Shown here: positions 35,571 through 48,057 of the stretch, piece after piece
Numbering within the stretch: the first letter of the stretch is position 1
Layout: every line of letters starts with the position of its first letter
Assembly: GCA_027604685.1 (NCBI GenBank)
Contig: JADHYX010000054.1
Location: 1-64,000 of the forward strand
Origin: Lobulomyces angularis
Lineage: Eukaryota; Chytridiomycota; Chytridiomycetes; Lobulomycetales; Lobulomycetaceae
Reading direction: 5' to 3'
DNA: 64,000 nucleotides
Notes under the pieces: generated by a model
Seen by the model: the letters and a program-made list of their open reading frames with translations, nothing else
Database searches by the model: none
Told to the model about the DNA's origin: nothing
Position numbers and translations under genes: made by a program

Positions 35571-36974
35571 ATTTCTTAAGTCAAATTGAAATTTTTAAAA
35601 AAAAAAAAATTATAAAACAACTTTGTTTAAAAAAAATTTGTGTTGTACTGTTAACTCATCACCAAAATCAGATTACTTTATTATCTAGAACATTTTTTTC
35701 GCAAGTATCTCGTCTAATCATCTAATCTATATTTATACAAAGAATGCTGTAGAGCTATTTAAGTTGAGGTGTCAATCACTCTCCAGCGATTATTAAACAA
35801 TAAATGTAAATTTTTTGTAGTTTTCATAAATTTAAAGTCTCGAGTTTCACCCCCCACCTCCCCCCTCCCTACTAGAGTTTGCTTTAAGGTGAATGTTAAC
35901 AATAGGGTAAGATTTAACTCTTAAGGGTATTTTCTGTGGCTGCTGTCCATTGGCTTGGCTTTTAAAAAAGTAAATCATCTAAAAAATTTGGCTATATGGC
36001 TTCTGGCTATGAGGGCTTACGTTTACCTTTTTCAATTACCTAAAACCCGCCTGAGTGAATTTTCTTATCTCAATCATTTCGTTATAACTAATCAATTAAC
36101 CCTTTTTCCTGCTTTTAATCGTCAATTTACAATTTAATCTTTTCTTAAACAATTTTGAGTGGTTTTTAGAAAGCCAAAAAATAGCCAAAACCATATATGA
36201 GAAGAATTTGAGAATTTGGTGGAGAAATTTAAATTGCAGTGAAAACCTGCCCCTCACCCTGCAGATCCCATGTTTTATTTGAATTCTTAAGAAATACCCC
36301 TCCCTGCCCCACCTGTCAACGTTTTTTCTCTAGGTTTTTATAATTTTTTTGATAAATTTTCTGTAAAAAGTCTTCAGTGTCAAATATATACTTACACTAC
36401 TCTTATACTGTACCTACGTTTCTTTTAATCTCTTGATATAAAATAATATCATATATTGTACTTTTTTGGCAAAGCTAGATAGTAAAATCCCCAAATCAAA
36501 AGTCAAGGCACGTTTCCTAAAAAAAGGCTTACTATGCTTCTGTTCAATTTATCTCACCCTCCCTCAATTCTAAACATTTGAGTAGAAATGTGACGTAAGT
36601 ATCGTCGCTTCCGGTTAAAGTTAGGTTTAAGGAACTAGATACCAAGTGAATCTAATTTATTTTAGAAACAACAAATAATTCTAATGAATCATAATTTTTG
36701 CTGTTATATGAGTGGATTTTAATATAAATTTATGGCTATAATTTATAAGTACAATATTCTTTGTGATTATGATTAAAATGATATTTATTGGGAATAAGCC
36801 ACGCCACCACTTAGAATTTTTCAATTCTAAAGTGCGGTCAATCCATGTTATTAAATTTCATAGTGGTTTGGAAGGTTGGAATAACACGGGTTGCCAATTT
36901 TGTAAATAATAAAATAATTTAAATAGTCTTCAGTTTTCGTTTTATCGAAAAATATTCACATTTTACTTTCTACA
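35571..36974. other. Intergenic, 1.4 kb, with C-rich patches
   Basis: No gene was recognised; short open frames (for example 35955-36137) lack coding character. Several C/T-rich patches stand out in an AT-rich genome, at about 35847-35872, 36249-36270, 36294-36318 and 36553-36566. Around 36808-36832 the sequence CACTTAGAATT/AATTCTAAAGTG forms an imperfect hairpin. Decayed repeat sequence is possible. Confidence 0.5.
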
Positions 36975-38304
36975 ATGAGAAGTTTCATATTTGGTTATAT
37001 TGGATTGTTTTTAATCCTTCAAATAGATATTTGTTCATCTCTTTATATCAAACCAGCTGAACCAGTCAATGATACAGCCTTGTTACCACCCTCAACCGAA
37101 GTAGCCGGTTTATTCCCTTCAAGTGACCAGTACTACTTACTGTTTCCTTCATTTGGCACTGTCGTCAACAACGAAGTTAATATCGAAGTAGTAGGTTTAG
37201 CTTTGGATCCATTACCAAAACTTGGAAAGTCAGCTTTCATTGAGCTTGCCAACTCTGTCGTTTCTCTTGTTATGAATCGACCACTGAGCGCGGATGAAAC
37301 TTCACTATTTAAAAACACTGTTAATCAATTTTTGTTTATTCAAAGTCCCTTCCATAAGGTTCAGTTGCGAGTGAATGAAAAGACTGTCAATTTAGGTAGG
37401 ACTTCATTAGGAGGAACATTTGAGAAAAGTGTTTCCATTGGGAGAGACAATGGCAATACAAAGGCAGTTTATAACATTGAAGATTCCAGTGATGATACAG
37501 TAGTAGGAGAAGTGTACATTTCACCAAATACAGGTTTTGGAATTATTAGCGATATTGATGTAATTACAAAACTTAATTCCTTTATTTATTTTTATCAATT
37601 TTTTTTGTTTTTTGTAGGATACAATAAAATTTTCTGAAGTATTGAACAAAAAGAACTTATTCAAGAATACTTTCTTAGCAGAATCAAAATCCACACCAGA
37701 TTCTGCTGAAGTTTACCAATACCTAAAGAATCTTTTAAATCCTTCATTTCATTACCTTAGTGGGACACCACAAGTTCTTCTTCCAAACATTAGAAAGTAA
37801 TTATTTTTTTTTATTTGACAAAATTAATTATTTGAACAGATTTTTGAAAAATTCTCAATTTCCGGAAGGCCATATAAACTTACGAGAATTAGCTATTTTG
37901 GATGGGTCTGTCTTTGAATTAGCAGATGCCAATAGTACTGAAGATTATAAACGAAATGCAGGTCTAAAGATTGTTGAAAAGTTAAATAAGAAGAAATTTT
38001 TGCTAATAGGTGACTCTACTGTATGAAAACAAAAAATTTTGTTTTTAAATATTATTAATTAATTTTCTATTAGGAAAAAGATCCTGAAGCGTATGGGGAA
38101 ATTGCACGTAGAAATCCTCAAAATATTTTATGCATATTTATTAGAAGGGTCATTGGGGTAAATGCTGAAAAAGAAAAAGATCTAAATGCAGATGCAAGAT
38201 TTCAAAATGCCTTTCGTGATATAGATAATTCAAAAATTTTCATATTTGATGACTTTACTCAATTGAAGACACTTGATATCAAAAACGGTCAGTGTAAAAA
38301 TTAG
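36975..38304 (+). CDS. Secreted APP1-like phosphatidate phosphatase domain protein
   Basis: Four exons (36975-37559, 37618-37796, 37840-38020, 38074-38304) join in phase to 391 aa. The C-terminal catalytic domain matches fungal App1 (DUF2183, HAD superfamily): ISDIDDTIKFS with the DxDxT nucleophile motif created by splicing at 37559/37618, LSGTPQVLLPNIRKFL, FPEGHINLRELAI, KKFLLIGDSTEKDPEAYGEI and ARRNPQNILCIFIRRV. App1 dephosphorylates phosphatidate to diacylglycerol. Unlike cytosolic yeast App1, the protein begins with a clear signal peptide (MRSFIFGYIGLFLILQIDIC), which implies secretion or lumenal localisation. The N-terminal 190 residues have a beta-rich domain like the App1 family's N-terminal part. 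No C-terminal anchor is seen. Confidence 0.85.
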
Positions 38305-38897
38305 TTCTAGATAAATGAAATATTTAGATTTAATTTTATTGGTAAATTTTAGAAGAAATAGAACTAAACAAACGAAAATAAATAGTTAATGTTGTACATT
38401 AAGCAAAAAGTTTACTCTTTTATCAAAGGTTTTTTTTTTTTTCTTACATCATTTAGTTTTGTTTTAATTTTATTAAGGAAAAGATATAGTGATTCGTTAT
38501 CTAAATCAAAATTAAGTTATCATTTTAATGAAAAATTGCGCATTTTAATTTGAATTCATTAACTATATTAAAAATCCTTGCTGAGGAACTCAGAATGAGG
38601 GATAAATGAAGTTGTTGTTTTTATATTAAATTTTCAATAAAAATACTTGTTAATTTTGAATATGATATCTATCAGAAAAAGAAATGTTCAATTTCTTCCA
38701 AATAGTGCAAAATTAATCCACCAATTAAGAAAAAATTAGTGACTAGTTCAAAAATTTTACTTTATATTAATATTAATTTCAATCCAATATAGCATTACAA
38801 TTGTTATTTAACTTAATGAGCTTCTTTTTCGAACATTAAGAAGTTAAATTTTTCGAATTCAGTATTAACACAATTTCAGTATCATGACAACATTTAA

Positions 38898-38930
38898 TTA
38901 TCTTCTTGAGCAAACTCATCAAGAAGATAA
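38898..38930. repeat. Perfect 12-bp inverted repeat, 9-nt loop
   Basis: TTATCTTCTTGA (38898-38909) and TCAAGAAGATAA (38919-38930) are exact reverse complements around GCAAACTCA. The stem lies between convergent 3' ends. It could be an RNA hairpin or a small element's end; the role is unknown. Confidence 0.8.
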
Positions 38931-39282
38931 TATATTACCACTAAAATAAGACCAAACAGCAACTTGTAACTGTGTGTCATAAGGATCTAGATAAAAAGTA
39001 ATTTTTTTTTAAAAAAAAGAAATTCCCCACTGTAAAAACGAAATTTGTGACCAAATGGTAAATGAATATCTAGTAAAGGCTTTGGAACAGCAGGAACATA
39101 ACATTACATATAAAGGATATTGTGGAGGAACTTTGCAGCATGGTTGCATACCTTTACATTGCAATAGAAAAATGTTTTTTCTACATGGTTTTCAGTTAGT
39201 TCCATAGAAACTAAGTGGTGGAACTGTTAACTAGATCATACGATTGGACTACTTTTGTACTTTTTTTATATTTAAAAAAACC

Positions 39283-39372
39283 CAATTTAAAATAGAAAAC
39301 TATATTTTTTCAACAAATTCGCCTATATTTAAAAAACCCAATTTAATAGAAACCTATATTTTCAACAATTCG
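39283..39372. repeat. Local duplication of about 50 bp
   Basis: The string AAACCCAATTTAAAATAGAA followed by ACTATATTTTTTCAACAA is repeated with small gaps as AAACCCAATTTAATAGAAAC plus CTATATTTTCAACAA. It is a recent tandem duplication with slippage, next to the amidohydrolase 3' end. Confidence 0.7.
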
Positions 39373-39394
39373 TAATTTTAAAAAAACCACAATA

Positions 39395-41821
39395 TCAAAA
39401 TTCTTTTTTTCCATCAATAAAAACATTCAAAACTTTGGTACCTTAAAAAGAAATTACTAAGTAAAAACAAATAATTTTTACCTAAAATGTCAATTTCTTC
39501 AACTTTCATGATATCACGATCCAACACTATAAAATCTGCAAACTTACCTTCTTCAATACTACCCATCACATCTTCTCTGAATGATGCATATGCCGCGTCT
39601 ATCGTAAATCCTCTTAAAGTTTCCATTCTAGTCAATTTTTCATTTGGATACCATCCTCCATTTTCTTTCGAGATCTCATTCACATTTTCTTTTCTGGGCC
39701 AATTTCCGCTATTATCTTTTCTACTCACCGCTGCGTAAAATCCAAAAAATGGGTTTACTGCTTCCACCGGAAAATCACTTCCAAGCGGTAATGCTGAAAC
39801 TCTTTTTTTCTTTTATAAGTTAAACAAAAGAGTTTAGCATATAAAATTACCCAGCATTTAGCATTGACTTCCATGCGTATGCTCCTTTAATTCTTTCTTT
39901 TCCTATCCTTTTTTCGGCAAAATACATATCCGAAGTTGCGTGTGTAGGCTGCATTGAAGGAATTATCTTTAATTTACCTTATAAAGATTAAACAAAACAT
40001 TAACTTTTTTAAAGTTATTTATTTCACCAAATCTTTTTATATCAGACAATGAAACTATTTGGGCATGCTCAATTCTTAGTCTCAAATCACTGTTATCTGT
40101 TACATTCAAATCCTTTATAACTTTTTCATAAGCATCTAATATAACCCTATTTCCTCTATCTCCTATACAATGAGTATTAACTTGAAAACCCAACTTCACA
40201 TATTCTTTTACTATATTGTAAAATTCCTTTTCGTCTGATAACAAAAATCCTATCTTTGATGGATCATCTGAATCTAATTTCATTGTTGTTAAATTATTTT
40301 ATTTCAGATGAAACAAAAAATATTTACAAGGCTTATCCATCGCACTTCCATAACTGCCTAAAAAAAATAAATTTTTTTAAACTACATTATCTCTTTTCAC
40401 TTCCATTTTTTGATTTACCCAAAGCACCATCAGCATAAACTTTGACACTGGTCATAACCAGCTTATTCTTGTAATTTTTAATCTTTTTTAAATTTTTATC
40501 TACAAGATTTTCACTAGAAAACATTGCATAGTTTCTTATCGGAAATCTATTCTCATCAATCGCCTTCTGATACAATTTGAGTTCCTGTTTTGTGACTCCT
40601 TAATTTGTAATATGAATATTGCCTTCTTTTAGCAATTACCTGCATCATGCACTCCTACTAAACCTTTACTGAGCATTTCTTTAATGGCAAGGTCCAATAT
40701 TTTATTTAATTTTTCTTCACTATATTTTAAAAAAAAATTGTTAGTAAAATGATTGTCGTATTTATATTTTACCTAGCCTCTGGCTCTAGCGATGTTACTA
40801 AATTTTGAGCATTATCCTATAAAAAAAAAAAAAAATTATATGAATATGGATTTTAATTCATAAAAGTTCAGATAATTTACAATAAAAACACCAGTTGGTA
40901 ATCCATTTGAAAATCGAACAATGCTGCCACCTAGGGGATCTTCAGCGGGGATCTTCGCAAAATCTAATACTTTTTTGTTTACCCAGACTTTTTTTTTTTA
41001 ATATTGGTGAAAATAAATAATACCATATTAATAAAAAATAAAAGTTTTTAGAACAGAAAAAAAAGGATACCTGCATGTCCGTCTACTCTTGTTAACAAAA
41101 TGTGAAATTTGCTAAAAATTTTGAAAAGTATAATAAAAAATTTTTGAAATGAAATATGAAGGATACGATAATATGGGATGTTCTAAATCTTTAAATGTGG
41201 GAAATGATGCTTCATTCCACTTATTTTGATCCCAGCCTCTGCCTATCAACCACTCATTTGATTTCAGTGGATTTTTTGCTACAAATTCCAACAAGGTTTC
41301 TCTAATTTCTTGGATTGATCTTGTTGCTTGTAACTGTGCATTACTAAGCATTCTACCCAAATTCATTAAATGCCCATGTGAATCTGTTAATCCTTTAAAA
41401 CAATGATTGGAAGGAAGTTAATATTATTTTTTTCAATTCTTTACCAGGTATTACAGTTTTCTGATTCAAGTTGATAAACTAAAAAAAAAATTTGAAAAAA
41501 TTGAAAAGTCTATCAATGCTTTACTTCAACATTAACACCCTTGAACAGTTCCTCGGCATCACGAAACTTACCAACTGAAAAAAACTTTCCATCTTTAACA
41601 CCAAATGAATCAACTACCGGATTCATCTTATCAACTGTGTAAACTATTTACACTACTTTTAGATTAAAAAAAAAAAAATACTTTTATTTACCAGTAGCAT
41701 TAAAATAAATTTTTGATAATGCACCATTATCGTAATTTAAAGGGATCTGTAACTTTGGTGTGTACGTTGTAATTGCACTGAAAAGTGATAAAATACAAAT
41801 TAACTTTAATTCCCTTGTCAT
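39395..41821 (-). CDS. Secreted or ER-lumenal amidohydrolase (YtcJ/amidohydrolase_3 type)
   Basis: The product is a metal-dependent hydrolase of the amidohydrolase superfamily, hydrolysing C-N bonds of an unknown substrate. The N-terminus [20 protein letters not shown] is a signal peptide. Key blocks in order: SKIYFNATG (near 41690), [15 protein letters not shown] with the HxH metal ligands (near 41370), [17 protein letters not shown] (near 41220), [14 protein letters not shown] (near 40400), [20 protein letters not shown] (near 40170), [11 protein letters not shown] (near 40060), [20 protein letters not shown] (near 39740), [20 protein letters not shown] (near 39590) and [18 protein letters not shown] (near 39510). 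These are the standard YtcJ blocks. About ten introns. The end is [13 protein letters not shown] with TGA at 39395-39397. Confidence 0.87.
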
Positions 41822-42122
41822 TATTATTTTGAAGTGTATTAAAAAAAAAATTTTTTTTCACAAACCAAAGGTAAAGAATAAGTAATTGTTAAAGCAAATT
41901 AAACATGTGTTTATAATTGTCAAAATTACTAAAACTATCAATTTAAAAGAAAATTCTTTTATCTAAATTTTTTTTTGTTGAGTATTTAATCCATTGAACC
42001 TAATCAACCATTGTTGAATGTCGTATTAAATAATAGTCTCGGCTGCACATATTTTTTTTTTATTTTTTTGATCTTTTTTATAATTATTTTTACAAAAAAA
42101 ATCATACAGGTTACTTTCTAAA
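41822..42122. other. Short intergenic
   Basis: AT-rich spacer between two minus-strand genes; no feature seen. Confidence 0.4.
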
Positions 42123-42521
42123 TTAACATTTAATTATTTTTAATATTTTTACTGTTAGTAAATATTTTTGATTCCTTTTAATTCTTTTTCTCATTTCAGT
42201 TACTACTACCAGCAGCAGCAACATATAAGTGAAGCTAATGAACTTAATTATAAAAAATAAGAAATGTAAAAAAATATAGTGAATATAATACCAAGCACAA
42301 CAACAATCACAATCATCGTCATATCTATTAATATGTCTAACAATCACAGGTTGTTGGTATAAAACGGGTCTTTCAATTACTACGATTTGCGGTTGTGGTT
42401 GAGAGGAAACTATTCGCTGGCCATATGGAAGAGTAATGACGTTTGCGGGTTGCTGATTGACTAATAGAGCTTCACTATATTGTGGTAGTAATGGTTGACT
42501 TTCTCCTGGGTAATGTGACAT
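42123..42521 (-). CDS. Pro/Gln-rich protein with Cys patch and C-terminal membrane segment
   Basis: The start MSHYPGESQPLLPQYSEALL is followed by a Pro/Gln/Val-rich stretch and then YDDDCDCCCA, a dense cysteine patch. A likely intron follows directly after the patch (GTATTATATT to TTCATTAG, about 42291-42232), after which the chain continues with a hydrophobic segment (MLLLLVVV) and a basic end. The layout (PY-rich N-terminus, Cys cluster, short hydrophobic tail) resembles CYSTM or LITAF-like small peripheral membrane proteins, but the spacing does not fit either family well. The reading frame stays open with or without the intron, so the exact C-terminus is uncertain. Confidence 0.5.
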   Translation of the reverse strand: MSHYPGESQPLLPQYSEALLVNQQPANVITLPYGQRIVSSQPQPQIVVIERPVLYQQPVIVRHINRYDDDCDCCCAWYYIHYIFLHFLFFIIKFISFTYMLLLLVVVTEMRKRIKRNQKYLLTVKILKIIKC

Positions 42522-42945
42522 AATAATAATTTACTTTTTTTAGTATTTTTTTTAATATTTTTAAAATTTAGAAAATTTTCTCCGATAACACCGTATAAAT
42601 ATTTTTAATAATGAAAAAAAAGGAATAAACATTAAGTTAGAGCATCATTTTAGATTTATTTTTTTTAACTTTCATTTAAATTTTTCGTATTGAACTTCTA
42701 TCCAATTTTTTTTTTCATTTTACCAGATCTCCACTTTATATCTCCCATTTAAAAAATTTAATAATTATACATATTATAATCCATGCAGTGGTGTGTATAC
42801 TTTATTTATAATCAAGTTAAAGAATTATTAACGGAAAAATTAAAAATGGGATGATTGGTTAACATAAAAAAATTTAAAACTTTAATCAAAAAATTAAAAA
42901 AAATATTAAAAATATAGAAAATTCAAAATATTATTTGAAGGAAAA
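42522..42945. other. Intergenic, divergent promoters
   Basis: AT-rich gap between divergent genes. No defined site seen. Confidence 0.4.
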
Positions 42946-45900
42946 ATGGATTCTACTAATATCAATGAGAATATTAGTTTGGAAATGGTTTTAGGAGACT
43001 CACCATTTTTCCGAGAAACTGTAAAAAATAAAGAGAAATTTTAAATTATTTAACAATGTTAAACAACAGGTGAATAATTTTGAGAGTGAATTAGACGAAT
43101 TTGTTAAGTGGTTAGATTCTGTATGTAAAGCTTTAAAAATTTATGCTGAAGATTTATCAAGTATGAGAAAAACAATTATTTTTTTTCTTTGTTTGATATA
43201 AAATAAAATTTAAATTCAAATTCAAATAGAAACGAATGATGTGTGTATTAATTTAGTCAACAAATTAAATTCACAACCTTTAACTGTATCATTTTTACCT
43301 GGTAATTTTAAAAACATTTATACTTCAATTTATTAAACCGCAATTATTTTAAATTCGCAATAAAATTTAATTTTTTTTATATTGTTTCATTTAAGATTCT
43401 GGAAATATTCGAACATTAGCAGATTCTATTCAAACCATTCATTCTTTGAGGTCTAAATTCATTGATGATTTAGCTGATAATTTAATTTCACCTTTACAGC
43501 ATTTTTTAAGAGAAGATGTAAAATCCACCTAAATCATGAAAAAAGTTTTATTTGCAATGTTTTTTCCTTCACAATTAGGTTCGAGACATCAAAGAGACAA
43601 GGAGAAATTTCGACAAGATGGTGGAAAAGTATGATACAGCTGTTATAAAGTACTATAGTTTATCAAAGCTTAAAGAAGTGAGTGCTCTAAAGGAGGATGC
43701 ATTTCAATCTTATGAAATAAAAAAAGCATATATTAAATCATCCCTGGATTATGGTTATAAAATTTGTTTATTTAAACAAAATTTGGAGATATTCATTTTG
43801 GACCAAGTAAATAAACTTTTTAAAATATTCTATTCTTTATTTATACAGTGCTTTTTTTAATTTCTTTTTTGTAGTTGTCTACTGCCCTGGTTGCACACTT
43901 AGATTTTAATGAAAATAGCAATGAAGTTTTTAAAGGATTAAAACCTTCTTTAGATCTAATGAAAACCAAACTTGAAAATGTAAAAAAAATTGAAACATTA
44001 AACTTAAAAAAAATATTGTTAAAACTTAATTTTTTTTATACAATTCTAATTTTTTTCTCTTTAATTTCAGTCTAGAACTCAGTTTATCGCAACTCAAGTC
44101 TCAGAGTCACTAAAAAGAAAAAATTTAGAAGATGTACAAACTTTTCCTACTTTATATTAAATTTTCTAAATTTTTTTTAGGATTTTGTTGTAAAATCAAA
44201 ACCGAAATTCTCTAATGATAAAGAATTAGCATCTCAAAATTCATTTGGAAATGTTCTTCTTAGTAACGGGAGCACAAAACAATCCACTGTAGCAGAAAAG
44301 GAAGGATATCTTTTCAAACGAGCAAAGGCAAAGGGTTCTATTTTACCAGTTTGGAGCAAAAAATACTGCTCCATTAAAGAAAATGGTGTTAACTACTTTT
44401 ATTTATTTTTCCATTTTTAACATTTCTAGGATTTTCTTTTACTACCACTACCAAAAAAAACGGTAGAAACGTAGTTACATTTACACCACCGATAAACGTT
44501 CTTTTGTGTAATGTAAGAACTTGGACAAAGGAAGATAGAAGATTCTGCTTTGAAATTTTCACCTCTAAAAAGTAACTTAAAGATTATGTTCACCATTTAA
44601 TTTTGTGTATACATAGAGGTTACGTTTTACAAGCAGAGAGTGAAGAAGATATGAACGGCTGGATTTCAGTACTGCAAGCGGCTAAATATAAATCTGCAGG
44701 AATGAAGCAAAGACAGTCTAGTGCCAATTTGGAAAAAAATGAACTTTTTAACCATGAAAATGAAGAGGATGACAGTGAGGATGATATTAACGAAAGTGAC
44801 GAGGGAGTTACTGATGGTTAGAATGAAAAAACAGCACTAGTAATTTGATATTGAAATATTTTTAAATTTAAATTAGAAGAAAATTCAACAATTCAAAATG
44901 CTGCAAAGTCTCCAGTACTAGAAGAAACTGCAGACTCCAAAGTTTTGGGTTCTTGCTTATCATACAATGACGCTGGTATGGAAAAGAAAAATGTTGAGCT
45001 GCACGTTATGTTAAAATCAGTCCCGGATTCTGACTACGTAATGGACGTTTTTTCTTGTGCTTTGCAAAAAGGTACTTTTTTTTTAAAAAATTTATCAAAA
45101 ATTACTTTTTGCTAAAAAACTAAATATAAAAAGATATTGCAGTTCAGGGAAAAATATATTTAACTCAAAGTAGAATATGCTTTTATTCTAATATTTTAAG
45201 TTTTATCACAGTTGTAAGTTTAATTTTTTTTAAAAGGAATTTCGCCTTTTTTTTTTTAAATTCATTCCTCTATTAACTTTACGGTAGCTGGTAATAAATT
45301 TGAGTGATGTCACCTTAATAACAAGAAAAAATACCGCTTTTTACTCTTCATTCGTAGTAGTGACTGGTTAAAACTTTTGTCATTATTCTATTTTTTTTTT
45401 TACTCTCTTTTTTTTCATTCTTAATTTTTTTTTCATTACAGCGGAGGCAAATCATACCTTTAAAACGTTTATAAAAGATGATACCAGAATTTATGAAAAT
45501 TTGAAATCTTTATGGAATAACTGTACTTGTGAAAAAGTAGATGAAATGTTAAATTGAAAGAAACTAACCTATTTTTAATTTTTTAGCCACTACCAGTGCA
45601 AGAGTTGTATAATTCTTTAAAAAGTACACTAGGTGTTGTTGAAGATTCAAACAGGGTATCATCAGCAGCCAATAGTCCGATGATAAAAAAAGAGGACTCT
45701 TCCAATTTAATAGAGGAAAAAATTCTTCCTCTTGGTATGATATCTGAAAATGTTAGCTTTACTGATGTCGGAACCCTTGTTGCTGAGGTCGAGAAGTAAG
45801 AAAAAAATGAAATAATTAAACTTGGGTCATTATTTTTTCTAATATTCTTTTATTTACATAAATTCCATTACTTTATTGTTATTGTTAGAAAAACGGTTGT

Positions 45901-47710
45901 CCCAATAAATGGTAAAAAAATTACAACACAATTAATTTTTTGAAATTTTATTTTTAGAATTTGATTTACCGGAATCTATTCCAATTCCAAATTCCGAGGT
46001 TAGCTGCAATTGTGAAGATCACCTGGAAAAAAAGCTACACGAGCTGAACTTAAATTTACCAGCAAAAAAACTCTTTCAGTTATTATTTGGCGAGCAAGTT
46101 ACTCCCATTATTGATAGATATCATAAAAAATTGGGAAATACAAGTATTTTCTTTTTTTTTTTGATTTTTTTAACAATTCTTTCAGATTTGATTTGGTTGC
46201 CATGGAATGGAATTGATACCAGAGAAGTAAAGTTTACTGTACCAATAAATAATCCAATGGTAAAAGTTAAAGAAACAGAATGCATCGAAAGTCAGCAGAT
46301 TTTAAAAAAAACTGAATACTTGTAAAAAAAAGGAAAAAAATAATCAAAATTTAACAATATTTCTTTAGATTATATGTTGTATGTCTCCAAGCTCAAACAC
46401 CAGCAATTACATACGGTGACTGTTTTGCATTGCAAACTAAATTTTGCATCGCCTGGGTGGGAAAGGAAGAATGTAAATTGACTATATCCTGCGGTGTAAA
46501 ATTTTTCAAAAGTCCAATGGTTAAAAGTATTTAAATCCTTATAATCAATAGTTTAAGTTTTTTTTTCCTTTAAAGGTATAATTAAGTCAGCAGGAATGAA
46601 AGGATTGCAAGATGGATCTAACGAACTTGTAAACATCTTAAAACAAGAAATCGAAAGTTGGAAGCCATCAAACCTTAAATTTGAAAATACGCTACTTATA
46701 AAACTAGAAGGAAATGACTTTACTCCAACACCAACAAGCAAAAAAAAAAAGAGACAAAATTCTGAAAATTGTTTAAAAAAAATTGAAAAATCTAGAGAAC
46801 CTTATTTTAAAGCAAAACTCAAAAATTTTTGTAATTTGAAAAAATTTACATTTTACAACTTTAAATTTTTCATTTTTGTTTTTTTAACCTATTACGTCTA
46901 CTATGGCCTAACAAATAAAGGTTCTGCAAATTCGGAACAATTGAATACTTTAAGAAATTCAAAGTTAAATATTGATCAATATAATACATGCAAAACAAAT
47001 TTGATCGAAAAGTTAAATCTCAATTATAACACTAAATTCAAATGCATGAAGTTTTTTCAACAAGGTTTTAACGATTGGAAAAGTGAATTTGCAGAAAAGT
47101 TTTCTAGTAAAGAAGTGATATACAGAGACAGGTTAAAATATTTTATTTTATATTTGAAAGAAATATAATTAAAAAATAATTAATTATGCTTCTTCTAATT
47201 TTTTTTTATTCCTTATTTAGTTTGGAAAGTTTTTTGAAGTACCATTTTGCAGTTCCTCAAGAAATTTTAAAATCCGTATTTAATTTGAACACTACTACGG
47301 AAGAATCAATAAACACTCACTTCATAATTAATTTATCTTCAACATCTAGCACTCCAAAGCTTGCCCAAGTGACATATGAGGATCCAATGCACTTGAGTTT
47401 GTATTCTAGGTTTATATCATCTCACAGAGCAACATACGAAGCAAGGTTAAACTTAATTAAAGCTTCAAAACTTTTGGATGAAGTTGAAAAAAAAATTGTC
47501 TGGGGAGAGTTTGTAAATTGGGTTGCAGATGCCGCAAGAAAGTGCCTAACACTTCAACATTTAGCTAAATTAGACACACAAGTTGCTGAAGAACATAACG
47601 AGGAAAAAATGTTAACTACTGAGCCAAAACTCAAACCTTTAGATTATTTATTTTTTGATGAAAAGTTAAATTGTAACGACGTATTAGAACTTTTTACAAA
47701 AATATCATAA
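42946..47710 (+). CDS. BAR-PH-VASt membrane-contact protein (Sip3/Lam-like)
   Basis: This is a large gene with about 15 introns. The N-terminal 220 residues are BAR-like helices (SPFFRETVNNFESELDEFVK, then REDVRDIKETRRNFDKMVEK, YDTAVIKYYSLSKL). A PH domain follows (KEGYLFKRAKAKGSILPVWS, KKYCSI, RFCFEIFTSKK, LQAESEEDMNGWISVLQAAK). After an acidic linker comes a VASt/StART-like domain (KKLFQLLFGEQVTPIIDRYH, REVKFTVPINNPMVKVKET, YVVCLQAQTPAITYGDCFAL, KFFKSPMVKSIIKSAGMKGL). A hydrophobic helix (FFIFVFLTYYVYYGL) then serves as a membrane anchor. BAR-PH-VASt-TM is the architecture of yeast Sip3/Ysp1, anchored sterol-transfer proteins at contact sites. An extra region of about 250 residues after the helix (ending near 47708) is not recognised. 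The C-terminal exon choice is uncertain. Confidence 0.8.
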
Positions 47711-48057
47711 AAAAATTATTAATTTTTTTTAGTATGTTTCATTTTTATTGTTAGAAAGAACAATTTAGACTTAAATAATACTCCTATTTTCATTAATTTG
47801 AAAAAATTTACTTTATTGGATATTTATTTAGAACTCCATGTAGAGTGGTTAGTTTTTTTTAATTAATCCCAGCTTTTCATAGAAGTTTATAAATGGAATT
47901 TTTTATTAGAGAAATTTTATAAAAATATTTAAGAACTAAGTGTAATATATTTTAAATAAAAGTAACTGATGATCTTAAAAAAAAAAAAAAAAAAAAAAAA
48001 TTATTTTTTATAAAATACAACATACGCAATTTATACCAAATAAAAAATAACAAGCAA
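47711..48057. other. Intergenic with a long poly(A) tract
   Basis: It includes an A-run of more than 20 bases ending near 48000, just upstream of a small gene. No other feature. Confidence 0.5.

Larger units (their letters stand above)
38305..39394. other. Intergenic between convergent genes
   Basis: No gene seen. It contains a perfect inverted repeat (38898-38930) and a locally duplicated A/T block (about 39283-39372), both listed separately. Confidence 0.5.

Noticed and set aside
35955..36137. 60-codon plus-strand frame in the intergene after the channel
   Set aside because: No upstream context, motif or splice partners; composition like the surrounding noncoding sequence.
42946..47710. 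ArfGAP (ACAP/ASAP) identity suggested by the BAR-PH pair
   Set aside because: No CxxC-x16-CxxC ArfGAP zinc finger follows the PH domain; a VASt domain and membrane helix do.
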